From NCBI GenBank assembly GCA_016710525.1, contig JADJVQ010000009.1, positions 1 to 64,000 on the forward strand: DNA of 64,000 nucleotides. The letters are read 5' to 3'. The DNA comes from Burkholderiaceae bacterium. Lineage in GTDB: Bacteria > Pseudomonadota > Gammaproteobacteria > Burkholderiales > Burkholderiaceae_E. The translations under genes and the position numbers were made by a program. Below are positions 43,559-52,264 of this stretch, piece by piece. Below the pieces are notes generated by a model. The model was not told the origin of the DNA. It was given only the letters and a program-made list of their open reading frames with translations, and made no database searches. Position 1 is the stretch's first letter, and every line of letters begins with the position of its first letter.

Positions 43559-44521
43559 TCACAGCGGAAAGTGACAGGACACCGTCGACGTGTTCTCGAC
43601 CACCTGCGGCAGAGGCAATTCACGGCAGCGCGCTTGTGCCTGCGCGCAGCGTTCGACGAAGCGGCAGGCGGGCAGATCGGGTGCGCGCAGATCGGGCAGG
43701 CTGCCGGGAATCGAATCCAGGTCGGCCAGCGTTGCCGCGCTGGCCGGTACCGAGCGGATCAGCGCCGCCGTGTAGGGATGGCGCGGGTGCGCGAACAGCT
43801 CGCGCGTGGGCGCCACCTCGACGATGTGGCCGGCATGCATGACGGCGATCCGGTCGCAGCTCTCGCTGGCCAGCGCCAGGTCGTGGGTGATCAGCACCGT
43901 CGACATCTGCCGGTCGCCCGCGGCGTCTCGCAGCAGCCGCATGATCGCGGCCTGGGTCGTGACATCCAGGCCCGTGGTCGGTTCGTCGGCGATCAGCAGC
44001 GACGGATTGGCGGCCAGTGCCATGGCGATCATCACGCGCTGACACTGGCCGCCCGACATCTCGAACGGATACGCGCGGGCGCGCCGCTGCGGATCCGGGA
44101 TGCGCACCGCCTGCAGCATGGCGACCGCGCGTGCCTCGCGGTCGCGGCCCAGCGTGGTGGTGTGGCGGGCCAGCACGTCGCCGATCTGCTGGCCGACGCG
44201 CCGGATCGGGTTCAGCGCGACCCGCGGGTTCTGGAAGATCATCGCGATCTCGCGTCCGCGGATGTCGGCCAGCTGGCGCTGCGGCATCGCCAGCAGATCC
44301 ATGCCGTCGAACCGCACGCTGCCCGCGGTGATGCGGGCAGCCGGGTCCTGGATGCCCATGATCGCGTACGACAGGACCGACTTGCCCGAACCGCTTTCGC
44401 CGACCAGGCCCACGGTCTCGCCCTTGCCGATGGACAGCGAGACGTTCTGCAGCGCCGACACCGTGCCGCCGCGGGTGCGGAACTCGAGCGACAGCCCGGA
44501 AATGTCCAGCAGCGTATTCAT
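43559..44521 (-). CDS. Peptide/ureide ABC transporter ATP-binding protein (DppD-like)
   Basis: A 320-residue ATPase with Walker A GESGSGKS, Q-loop IFQNPRVALNPIRRVGQQ, signature MSGGQCQRVMIAMALA, Walker B LLIADEPTTGLDV and switch His in LITHDLAL, plus the oligopeptide C-terminal Cys motif (CRFVERCAQAQARC). It would pair with the DppF-like protein. Its ATG overlaps the restored stop of the permease gene upstream (ATGA at 44518-44521). Confidence 0.92.
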   Translation of the reverse strand: MNTLLDISGLSLEFRTRGGTVSALQNVSLSIGKGETVGLVGESGSGKSVLSYAIMGIQDPAARITAGSVRFDGMDLLAMPQRQLADIRGREIAMIFQNPRVALNPIRRVGQQIGDVLARHTTTLGRDREARAVAMLQAVRIPDPQRRARAYPFEMSGGQCQRVMIAMALAANPSLLIADEPTTGLDVTTQAAIMRLLRDAAGDRQMSTVLITHDLALASESCDRIAVMHAGHIVEVAPTRELFAHPRHPYTAALIRSVPASAATLADLDSIPGSLPDLRAPDLPACRFVERCAQAQARCRELPLPQVVENTSTVSCHFPL

Positions 44522-45368
44522 GTCCGCCGCCGGGGATCGATGATGTCGCGCAGCCGTCGCCCAGCAGGTTGAAGCAGAACACCGCCAGCATCAGGACCGC
44601 ACCGGGGAACAGCGCGACCCACCATTCTCCGGACACGATGTACTGGGCGCCCTCGGCGACCATGATTCCCCACTCCGGCTGCGGCGGGCGCACGCCCAGG
44701 CCGATGAACGACAGGCCCGCGCAGTTCAGGATCGCCAGACCCATGTTCAGGGAGATCTGCACCATCGCCGGGGGCAGGATATTGGGCAGCATGTGAAAGG
44801 TCAGCACCCGCGCGGTGCCGTTGCCGGTCACGCGGGCCGCCTCGATGAAGCCGGCGTCGCGCCGGATGTTGGTCTCAGCGCGTGCGACCCTCAGGTAGAA
44901 GGGCAGGTTGATGATCGCGGTCGCCAGCACGATATTGGCGACCGTATTGCCCAGCGCCGCGACGATGCCCATGGCCAGCACGAACAGCGGGAAGGCCATG
45001 ATCGTGTCGACCACCCGGCCCACGCCACGATCGAACCAGCCGCCGTAGTAGCCGGCCAGCATGCCCAGCCCGATGCCCAGCACCGAGGACAGCGCCACGG
45101 CGGACAAGGCGATGCCGAAGTCGACGCGGGCCGCGACCATCACTCGCGAGAGCACGTCGCGGCCCAGCGAATCGGTGCCGAACCAGTGCCGCGCCGATGG
45201 CGGCTGCATCGCGGCCGCCGCGTCGGTGGCCAGCGGATCGTAGGGGGCCAGCCACGGCCCGGCCACCGCCAGCACGATGAACATCGCGAACAGCGCGAAG
45301 GCCGCGGCGGTCAGCGGGTTCTCGCCGATCACGTGGCGGGCGTGCGAGGCCAGTCCAGTCGCGGCCAT
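44518..45368 (-). CDS. ABC permease (DppC-like), one-base deletion near its end
   Basis: A permease of about 283 residues with six membrane helices and the DppC pattern: a membrane helix before LAPYDPLATD, HWFGTDSLGRDVLSR, the EAA loop (IEAARVTGNGTARVLTFHMLPNILPP, in parts) and GVRPPQPEWGIMVAEG. The family ending LLGDGLRDIIDPR is broken. The frame reads GDGCATSS and runs on into the next gene. Adding one base near 44552 restores LRDIIDPRRRT and a stop at 44518 that overlaps the DppD-like ATG. The error is therefore probably a missing base call. Confidence 0.88.
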
Positions 45369-45369
45369 G

Positions 45370-46383
45370 TCAGCCCTCCACCGTGACGCGCGGATCGATC
45401 GCCAGATACAGCAGGTCGATCGCCAGGTTCAGCGCGACGTACAGGATGGCCATCGTCAGCACGAAGCCCTGGACGGGCGCATAGTCGCTGGCCACCAGCG
45501 ACTCGACCGCGAACGATCCGATGCCCGGCCAGGCGAACACCTTCTCGACCAGCACATTGGCGCCGAGCATGAACGAGAACACCATGCCGATCGTGGTCAG
45601 CACCGGCAGCAGCGCGTTCTGGAAGGCATAGCCGTACAGCACCCGCATGCGCGACAGGCCCATCGCACGCGCGGTGCGCACGAAATCGGCCGACAGCACG
45701 CCCAGCATCGAGGCGCGCGTCATGCGCGCCACCGGCGCCATCACGAACAGCGCCAGCGTGAGGGCCGGCAGGATCAGCTGGCGCGCGCTCGACACGAAGG
45801 CCGCGCCGTCGCCCGCCAGCGCGCTGTCGATCAGGTAGAAGCCGGTGATGGTGGCCGGTGCGCTCACGTACGGATCGATCCGGCCCAGCGGCGAAGGCGC
45901 CCAGCCGAGCAGGAAATAGAACACGAAGGACAGCAGCAGTCCGGTGAAGAACACCGGCAGCGACACGCCGGCCGTGGTCACCAGCCGGCACAGCTGATCG
46001 ATCCAGGAGCCCGGCCGGGTGGCGGCCAGCACGCCCAGCGGGATCGACACGCTGAGCGAGGCCAGCAGGGCGACCAGCGTGAGCTCGAGCGAGGCCGGCA
46101 GCCGGGTGGCGATCTCGGTGGCCACCGGCTGCCCGGTGGACAGCGACTGGCCCCAGTCGCCGGTGGCCAGTTCGCGCACATAGCGCAGGAACTGCGTGGC
46201 CAGCGGCTGGTCCAGGCCCAGCTTGTGGCGGATCTGCTCGACCGCTTCGACGCTGGCCGCGTTGCCGGCGAAGTACGCGGCCGGATCGCCAGGCAGCAGC
46301 CGGGTCAGCGCAAACGTCACCAGCACGATGCCGGCGAGCGTGGGCACCGACATCAGCAGGCGCCGGGCGATCAGCCGGAACAT
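45370..46383 (-). CDS. ABC permease (DppB-like)
   Basis: A 337-residue permease of the DppB family. The N-terminal helix with ARRLLMSVPTLAGIVLVTFALTRLLPGDPA, LDQPLATQFLRYV, GDWGQSL, the large periplasmic segment and the EAA loop (VRTARAMGLSRMRVLYGYAFQNALLPVLT, in parts) are all present, with six helices. It forms the membrane channel with the DppC-like protein, one base downstream. The LAVL-type end IDLLYLAIDPR is complete, so this gene is intact. Confidence 0.93.
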   Translation of the reverse strand: MFRLIARRLLMSVPTLAGIVLVTFALTRLLPGDPAAYFAGNAASVEAVEQIRHKLGLDQPLATQFLRYVRELATGDWGQSLSTGQPVATEIATRLPASLELTLVALLASLSVSIPLGVLAATRPGSWIDQLCRLVTTAGVSLPVFFTGLLLSFVFYFLLGWAPSPLGRIDPYVSAPATITGFYLIDSALAGDGAAFVSSARQLILPALTLALFVMAPVARMTRASMLGVLSADFVRTARAMGLSRMRVLYGYAFQNALLPVLTTIGMVFSFMLGANVLVEKVFAWPGIGSFAVESLVASDYAPVQGFVLTMAILYVALNLAIDLLYLAIDPRVTVEG

Positions 46384-46426
46384 GAAGGCTTCCGGTTGCG
46401 CCGGTCGGGCAGCGGGCGGCGCATGC

Positions 46427-48022
46427 TCAGTTCTTCACGATCTGCCGATAGTCCGGCTGCAGATGGAACCAGTAGGTGAAGCCGCTGATGTTCTTTTGCA
46501 TGGCCACGTCCTGCGTGGGCTGGAACAGCGGCACCCGGGGCACGTCGGCGAAGGCCTTGCGGATCATGCCGCGCACCTGGTCTTCATAGATCGCCTTGCT
46601 CTCGGCGAAGCGCGCGTTGGTGATGAACTTGTCCATCTCGGCATCCTGGTAGCTCATCGTGTTGAACACCGCGTTCTGGCCGTGATAGCACCAGAAGAAG
46701 AAGTACTCCGGGTAGTTCAGCCAGCCGCCGAAGCGGTTGATCATCAGCGGCATGTCCTTCTTGAGCAGCGCGGCCCGCCAGTTGGCTCCGGGCACCTTGT
46801 TGATCTGGGCCTTGATGCCGATCTGGCCCAGCGATTCCTGGATCAGGATGGCCATCGGTTCGCTGAACGTGGCGCCGCCCAGGTCGAAGGACAGCGTGGT
46901 CTCGAAGCCGTTCGGGAAGCCCGCTTCGGCCAGCAGCTGCTTGGCTTTGGCGATATCGGTCTTGAAGCCGTGGGCCTGCGGCCACGCGGTGGTCTTGGGC
47001 TCGTTGCTGCCGGCGTAGAGCTTCACGCCGCGGCCGTACATCGCGGTGTCCCACATCTTGTCGTAGGGCATCGCGTAGGCCATCGCCTGGCGCACCTTGA
47101 CCAGGTTGAACGGCGGCTTGGTGACGTTCATGCCGAGGTAGAACAGCGCGTTCTCGATCGGCACCGAGGCCACCTTGAGCCGGGCGGTGTCGGCCGCCAT
47201 CTCGCCGAAGTCCTTGGGCGGCATGTCGTAGGTCATGTCGATGTCGCCGCGGACCAGCAGCGCACGCCGGTTGCCGGCCGAAGGCACGTCGCGCTGGATG
47301 ACCCGCTTCAACTTGGGCAGCGGGCCGCTCTTCCAGTCGTCGAAGCGGGTGAACACGATCTCCTGGCCGGGCTTGAAGCTCTCGACCTTGTAGGCGCCCC
47401 CGCCGGCCGTGTTGTTCTTCAGCCAGGCGGCCGCCCACGGGTCTTGCGGGGTGGCGTGCTTGCGCGCGAGCGTGGCGTTGTAGATCGAGGCCACCGGCAC
47501 CGCCATGTCGGGCAGGGTCATCTTGTCCGGGCGAAGGTACTTCACCCGAAAGGTGTGCTCGTTGACCACCTCGAACTGCTCGGCCTTCTCGAGCGAGCCG
47601 GCCTTCATCTGGAACTGCGGAAAGCCGCCCATGGCCAGCGCGCGTTCGTAGCTCCATTTCACGTCGGCGGCGGTGACCGGCGTGCCGTCGTGAAACTTGG
47701 CGTTCTTGCGCAGGTGGAAGGTGACGCCGCTGCCGTCCTTGGCCACTTCCCAGCGTTCGGCCAGTTCGGGTTCGAGCTTGGCGAAGTCGTACATGACCAC
47801 GCCGTTGGGCAGGGTCTTGCGGCCGTGGGTGATCAGCCGGTCATACACGATCCAGGCCACGCCGTACGAGGGCCGGTTGGCCCCCACGCCGTGGATGTCG
47901 AGCATGTTCGGGCCGAACTCGTTGGCCACGACCAGGGTTTCCTTGCGCGCGTCCTGCGCGCCCGCGCCGGAGGCGGCGAGCAGGCCGGCGGCGAGCAGGG
48001 CCGATGCGAAACGACGAATCAT
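46427..48022 (-). CDS. ABC transporter substrate-binding protein (peptide/opine type)
   Basis: A 531-residue SBP_bac_5 receptor with a signal peptide (residues 1-22, FASALLAAGLLAASGAGAQD). The cluster C fold shows LAERWEVAKDGSGVTFHLRKNAKFHDGTPVTAADVKWSYERAL (spread over residues 90-140) and VRQAMAYAMPYDKM. Members bind peptides, nickel, opines or glutathione; co-transcription with atzF and AtzEG-type genes suggests a ureide or acylated urea ligand, which is inference. It follows atzF by nine bases and so has no room for its own promoter. Confidence 0.88.
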   Translation of the reverse strand: MIRRFASALLAAGLLAASGAGAQDARKETLVVANEFGPNMLDIHGVGANRPSYGVAWIVYDRLITHGRKTLPNGVVMYDFAKLEPELAERWEVAKDGSGVTFHLRKNAKFHDGTPVTAADVKWSYERALAMGGFPQFQMKAGSLEKAEQFEVVNEHTFRVKYLRPDKMTLPDMAVPVASIYNATLARKHATPQDPWAAAWLKNNTAGGGAYKVESFKPGQEIVFTRFDDWKSGPLPKLKRVIQRDVPSAGNRRALLVRGDIDMTYDMPPKDFGEMAADTARLKVASVPIENALFYLGMNVTKPPFNLVKVRQAMAYAMPYDKMWDTAMYGRGVKLYAGSNEPKTTAWPQAHGFKTDIAKAKQLLAEAGFPNGFETTLSFDLGGATFSEPMAILIQESLGQIGIKAQINKVPGANWRAALLKKDMPLMINRFGGWLNYPEYFFFWCYHGQNAVFNTMSYQDAEMDKFITNARFAESKAIYEDQVRGMIRKAFADVPRVPLFQPTQDVAMQKNISGFTYWFHLQPDYRQIVKN

Positions 48023-48031
48023 GTGAGCCTC

Positions 48032-49734
48032 TCAGGCGGTGGGTTGGCGGGGAGCGGAGCGGGCGGCGAGGTAGGCCCGCCAGCCGCCGAAAGCGGAAAT
48101 GTCGGGATTGCCGATGGTGTCCAGCGCTTCGCACAGGAAGCCCTGGACGGCCGACCCGTCAGCCAGGCGCAACGTGCCGATGCCCAGCGGCGCACCGATC
48201 AGCGCCACGAACGACCCGTAGTGGGCGACCGGCATTTCCCAGATCTCGAGGGCGATCGCGTGCCCCTGGCCGGGCGCCACGCGCAGCAGCCCGGGCTTGG
48301 GCGGAACCGTGCCCTGCAGGGCGAACAGACGGTAGTCGCTGGCGGTGACGGTGGCCTGCAGCAGGCGGGCGCCCCGTTCGATCAGTTGCGAGTTCAGCGG
48401 CATGCCCGTGAGGTGGGCGCCGACCACGGCCAGACGCACCGTGGTGCCGGCTGGCCGTGCGATGTCGCGCGGGGGCGGCAGGGGCTTACCCGTGGCTCCG
48501 GCCGGCAGGCCGGTGTCGTGATGAAAGCGCTGGCCGATGTCGGCCAGTCGAAGGTCGCTGCCGGCCGGGCCGATGAACGTGATGCCGAAGGGCAGCCCGT
48601 CCGCGCGCAGGCAGGCGGGAACGGCCAGCGCGGCGTAGTCGAGCAGGTTGACGAAGTTGGTGTACAGGCCCAGGCGCCGGTTGAGCTCGATCGGATCGGC
48701 CCGCATCGCCTGCTGGCTGATCAGGGTTGGCGTGGTCGGCAGCACCATCACGTCGAAGCGGGCCAGCACGGCGTCGCAGCCCTGCCGCAGCAAGCCCAGG
48801 CGATCGCTGGCCTGGCACCAGTCGGCCGCGCCGAATCGCCGTCCCGAATCGATGATCGCGCGCACCGACGGATCGAAGGCTTCGGGATGGCTGTGCGCCT
48901 GCGCGTCGAAAAAATCGCGGATGCCGGCGTAGCGTTCGGCCACGAAGGCATCTTCATAGAGCATCGAGGCGGCCGTGGCGAAAGGGCGGTAGTCGAACTC
49001 GATCGGCCGCCCGCCCAAGTGCTCTCAGGCGCCGGCAGGCCTGGGCGAAGGCCTCGCGCGATAGCTCGTCGCCATAGAACTCGAGATCTTCGGGGCGCGG
49101 AATTCCGAAGGTGAACGAAGCCGGAAAGAAGGCCGGATCCAGGCGCACCGGGCGCGAATACGGATCTTGCGGATCGTGGCCGGCGGCCTGCATCAGCACG
49201 TCGATGGCGCCGGCCACCGTGGTGTGGAAGATCGACACGCAGTCGATCGAACGGCAGGCCGGCACCACGCCGCGGTTGCTGATCAGACCGCGGGTCGGTT
49301 TGAGGCCGACCAGGTTGTTCATTGCCGCCGGCACACGGCCCGATCCGGCGGTGTCGGTGCCCAGAGCGAAGTCGACCTCGCCGCGGGCCACCGCCACCGC
49401 CGACCCGGAGCTCGATCCGCCGGGTACCAGCAGCGCGTCGAAGCTGTTGGGCGGGGTGCCGTAGGGCGAGCGGGTGCCGTTCAGGCCGCAGGCGAACTGA
49501 TCGAGATTGGTCTTGCCGGCTACCCGGGCGCCGGCGTCCTGCAGGCGCTGCACGACGCTGGCCGAGCGCTGCGGCAGGTAGGCGAAGGCGGGGCAGGCAG
49601 CGGTGGTCGGCACACCGGCCACGTCGATGTTGTCCTTGACCGCGAAGGTCTGGCCGCGCAGCGCGCCGGACGGGTGCGACGGCCACGTCATCGAGCGGGT
49701 TAGCGGGGATCTTTTCGATCCAGACCGGGTCCAT
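48032..49734 (-). CDS. atzF: Allophanate hydrolase; two frameshifts
   Basis: Hydrolyses allophanate to ammonia and CO2, the last step of biuret and cyanuric acid breakdown. About 567 residues when corrected: an amidase-signature domain (Lys in FAVKDNID, GGSSSGSAV, nucleophile Ser in DTAGSGRVPA) and the separate allophanate hydrolase C-terminal domain (VVGAHLTGMPLNSQL, YRLFALQG, GTLRLADGSAVQGFLCEA), which distinguishes AtzF from plain amidases. One extra C/G at 49672-49674 and one at 49014-49016 break the frame; removing each joins the conserved segments exactly. Start ATG 49734 has AGGA upstream. First gene of the leftward operon. Confidence 0.88.
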
Positions 49735-49755
49735 GGTTTTCCTGATCGCATGCAT

Positions 49756-49769
49756 TCTTGGATACAAGA
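49756..49769. promoter_or_regulatory. Operator-like dyad at the left operon start site
   Basis: TCTTGGATACAAGA (TCTTG-N4-CAAGA) is a perfect five-base inverted repeat. Its centre lies 13.5 bases past the -12 GC of the leftward sigma54 promoter, so it covers the predicted start site at about 49764. It resembles TTGTATACAA-type sites of FCD regulators. Confidence 0.65.
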
Positions 49770-49774
49770 TGCCA

Positions 49775-49790
49775 TGCAATCGCCGTGCCA
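49775..49790 (-). promoter_or_regulatory. Sigma54 promoter of the leftward (atzF) operon
   Basis: On the minus strand the sequence is TGGCACGGCGATTGCA, a full match to TGGCACG-N4-TTGC, with GG and GC ten bases apart. Predicted start near 49764, thirty bases before the atzF ATG. Confidence 0.8.
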
Positions 49791-49831
49791 TCGGCGTATG
49801 CAGAGGGAATGGATCCGTGAGGCGCCGGCGC

Positions 49832-49870
49832 CGCACATGGGCGGTGCCTTCCGCGCACAGAGCTAGTGCG
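49832..49870. promoter_or_regulatory. Two tandem NtrC-like sites shared by divergent operons
   Basis: Two GCAC-N7-GTGC dyads occur at 49833-49847 and 49855-49869. Their centres (49840 and 49862) are 22 bases apart, two helical turns, the spacing of cooperative NtrC enhancers. They lie about 75-100 bases from the left predicted start and 107-130 from the right one, so the same enhancer could serve both promoters. Confidence 0.6.
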
Positions 49871-49942
49871 GTTTGGGTAGGAGGTGCTCCGAATTCGAGC
49901 GTTCGACGGGCGACCCGCGGCGCTATCCCCCTGATGGCGGAC

Positions 49943-49958
49943 TGGCAAGGATCTTGCG
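49943..49958 (+). promoter_or_regulatory. Sigma54 promoter of the rightward (biuret) operon
   Basis: TGGCAAGGATCTTGCG matches TGGCACG-N4-TTGC at ten of eleven fixed positions, with GG (49944-49945) and GC (49956-49957) ten bases apart. Predicted start near 49969, 73 bases before the first ATG. Confidence 0.75.
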
Positions 49959-49963
49959 TGCGG

Positions 49964-49977
49964 TCTTGTGCACAAGC
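49964..49977. promoter_or_regulatory. Operator-like dyad at the right operon start site
   Basis: TCTTGTGCACAAGC contains the perfect palindrome CTTGTGCACAAG and shares TCTTG-N4-CAAG with the left site. Its centre is again 13.5 bases past the -12 GC, covering the predicted start. Confidence 0.65.
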
Positions 49978-50041
49978 TGGATGGCAACAACCCGCCGACC
50001 GGCCCTCATCGAACCGCTCCCTTCCAAACTGGAGTTGCACA

Positions 50042-51157
50042 ATGGATTCTTCCCGTCGGATTTTCATCGGCGCCGCCGGTGCGGCCGGTCTCGTCACGGC
50101 AACCGGTGCGCCGCTGGCGGCCTGGGCTGCCGACAAGAAGGTGGTCATCGGCGTCGTCTACGTCGGACCGCGTGACGACTTCGGCTACAACCAGGCGCAG
50201 GCGCAGGCCGCGGCGATCCTGAAAAAGATGCCCAACGTCAAGGTGATCGAAGAAGAGAAGGTGCCGGAGACGGTGGCCGTGCAGAAGTCGATGGAGGCGA
50301 TGATCAGCCAGGACAAGGCCGCGCTGATCTTCGCCACGTCGTTCGGCTACTTCGATCCGCACATGCTCAAGGTGGCCGAGAAATTCCCCAACGTGCGCTT
50401 CGCCCATGGCGGCGGCCTGTGGACCGAAGGCAAGCACCCCAAGAACACCGGCTCGTATTTCGGCTACATCGACGGGGCGCAGTACGTGGCGGGCGTGGTC
50501 GCCGGCCACATGAGCAAGAAGAAGAAGCTGGGTTTCGTCGCCGCCAAGCCGATCCCCCAGGTGCTGCGCAACATCAATGCGTTCACGCTGGGCGCGCGCT
50601 CGGTCGATCCGTCTATCACCTGCCAGGTCATCTTCACCGGCGACTGGTCGATTCCGGTCAAGGAAGCCGAAGCCACCAACAGCCTGGTCGACCAGGGGGT
50701 CGATGTGGTCACCTGCCACGTCGATGCGCCCAAGGTGGTCATCGAGACCGCCGAGAAGCGCGGCATCATGAGCAGCGGCTACCATGCCAGCCAGGCCAAG
50801 CTCGCGCCCAAGGGTTACCTCACCGGCGCCGAGTGGGACTGGTCCACGCCTTACAAGAAGCTGGTGCAGGAGGTCATCGACGGCAAGCCGATGTCCAACT
50901 TCGTGCGCGGCGGCATGAAGGAAGGCTTCGTGAAGATGTCGGCCTATGGCCCGTCGGTGTCGGCCAAGGCCAAGGAAGCGGGCGACAAGGCCCGGATGGC
51001 GCTCACCAAGGGCGACTTCGTGATCTTCAAGGGCCCGATGAAGGACAACAAGGGCAACGTGGTGATCCCGGCCGGCACCGGACTGGAGATGACCAACCTC
51101 GAGCTCGAAAAAATGGGCTGGCTGGTCGAGGGCGTGATCGGCAGCATCCCGGCCTGA
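50042..51157 (+). CDS. BMP-family ABC transporter substrate-binding protein
   Basis: A 371-residue receptor of the BMP/PnrA-like group. A twin-arginine-like leader (SSRRIFIGAAGAAG) precedes VVIGVVYVGPRDDFGYNQAQ, LIFATSFGYFDPHMLKVAEKFPNVRFAHGGG, GSYFGYIDGAQYVAGVVAG and the GFVAAKPIPQVLRNINAFTLGA segment. BMP proteins usually bind nucleosides or other small heterocyclic or ureide-like compounds. GGAG lies seven bases before ATG 50042. It is the first gene of the rightward operon; with biuret hydrolase downstream, a ureide ligand is the leading inference. Confidence 0.9.
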   Translation: MDSSRRIFIGAAGAAGLVTATGAPLAAWAADKKVVIGVVYVGPRDDFGYNQAQAQAAAILKKMPNVKVIEEEKVPETVAVQKSMEAMISQDKAALIFATSFGYFDPHMLKVAEKFPNVRFAHGGGLWTEGKHPKNTGSYFGYIDGAQYVAGVVAGHMSKKKKLGFVAAKPIPQVLRNINAFTLGARSVDPSITCQVIFTGDWSIPVKEAEATNSLVDQGVDVVTCHVDAPKVVIETAEKRGIMSSGYHASQAKLAPKGYLTGAEWDWSTPYKKLVQEVIDGKPMSNFVRGGMKEGFVKMSAYGPSVSAKAKEAGDKARMALTKGDFVIFKGPMKDNKGNVVIPAGTGLEMTNLELEKMGWLVEGVIGSIPA

Positions 51158-51181
51158 TCCGGCGGACCGGGGACCATCGCC

Positions 51182-52264
51182 ATGGCGGGCCGAGGACTGG
51201 AGCCGATCGCGATCGCCGGGGTTGCGATCGTCGGCGGGCTGGTGCTGTTCAGCGGCTTCGTGCTGGCGATCGGGCACGACCCGATCGAGGTACTGGGCGT
51301 GATCTTCGAAGGCGCGTTCGCCAGTGCGTTCTCCTGGCAGAACACCCTGCTCAGGGCGGCGCCGCTGATCCTCACCGGGCTGGCCGTGGCCATTCCGGCC
51401 CAGGTCGGCCTGGTCATGATTGGCGGCGAAGGCGCGCTGGCGCTGGGCGGCCTGGCCGGCGCCAGCCTGGCGCTGGCCCTGAGCCAGACCGGGGCGCCCG
51501 CCGGCGTGGTGATCGTGCTCGCCTGCGCCGGGGCCATGGTCGCGGGCGCTCTGACCAATGCGCTGGCCGGCGCGCTGCGCGCCTGGCGCGGTCTGAACGA
51601 GACGATCGCCAGCCTGCTCATCTCCTACATCGCGATCGCGGTGTTCAATCACCTGGTCGACGGACCGCTGCGCGATCCGGCCAGTCTGAACAAGCCCTCG
51701 ACCGCGCCGCTGCCCGAGTCGCTGATGCTCGGCCCGATGCCCGGCACCGATCTGCATTGGGGACTGGCCGTCGGCGTGGTCGCGGCCGTGCTGGCGCAGG
51801 TGCTGGTCTCGCGCACCACGATCGGGTTCGCCATGCGGGTGGCCGGGGGCAACGTGCGCGCCGCCCGGCTGGTCGGCCTGCCGGTGGCGGCCCTGCTGGT
51901 CACCGCCTGTGCGCTCGGCGGCTCGATGGCGGGGCTTGCGGGCGCGATCGAAGTTCTCGCGGTGCACGGTTCGGCCAATGCCTCGCTGCTGGCCGCCTAC
52001 GGCTACACCGGCATCCTGGTGGCGTTCATCGCTCGGCAGCAGCCGCTGGCGGCGATTCCGGTGGCCGTGCTGCTGGGCGGCATCGCAGCAGCGGGCAGCC
52101 TGCTGCAGCGGCGCCTGGACCTTCCCGACGCCACGACCCAGGTGCTGCAGGGCCTGCTGTTCGTGTCGATCCTGGCCAGCGAGGCGCTGTACGGCCGGGT
52201 CAACTGGAAGCTGCGGCCGATCGGGCTGCGTGCGGGCCGCACGGCCACGGCGGAGCGGCCATGA
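51182..52264 (+). CDS. ABC transporter permease, BMP/nucleoside type (first)
   Basis: A 360-residue permease of the BPD_transp_2 family (COG4603-like). It has about nine hydrophobic segments, TLLRAAPLILTGLAVAIPAQVGLVMIGGEGAL (the family IGGEGQL-like motif), LRAWRGLNETIASLLISYIA and AYGYTGILVAFIARQQPLAAIPVAVLLGG. It forms a heteromer with the permease encoded next, whose ATG overlaps its stop by four bases. Confidence 0.9.
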   Translation: MAGRGLEPIAIAGVAIVGGLVLFSGFVLAIGHDPIEVLGVIFEGAFASAFSWQNTLLRAAPLILTGLAVAIPAQVGLVMIGGEGALALGGLAGASLALALSQTGAPAGVVIVLACAGAMVAGALTNALAGALRAWRGLNETIASLLISYIAIAVFNHLVDGPLRDPASLNKPSTAPLPESLMLGPMPGTDLHWGLAVGVVAAVLAQVLVSRTTIGFAMRVAGGNVRAARLVGLPVAALLVTACALGGSMAGLAGAIEVLAVHGSANASLLAAYGYTGILVAFIARQQPLAAIPVAVLLGGIAAAGSLLQRRLDLPDATTQVLQGLLFVSILASEALYGRVNWKLRPIGLRAGRTATAERP

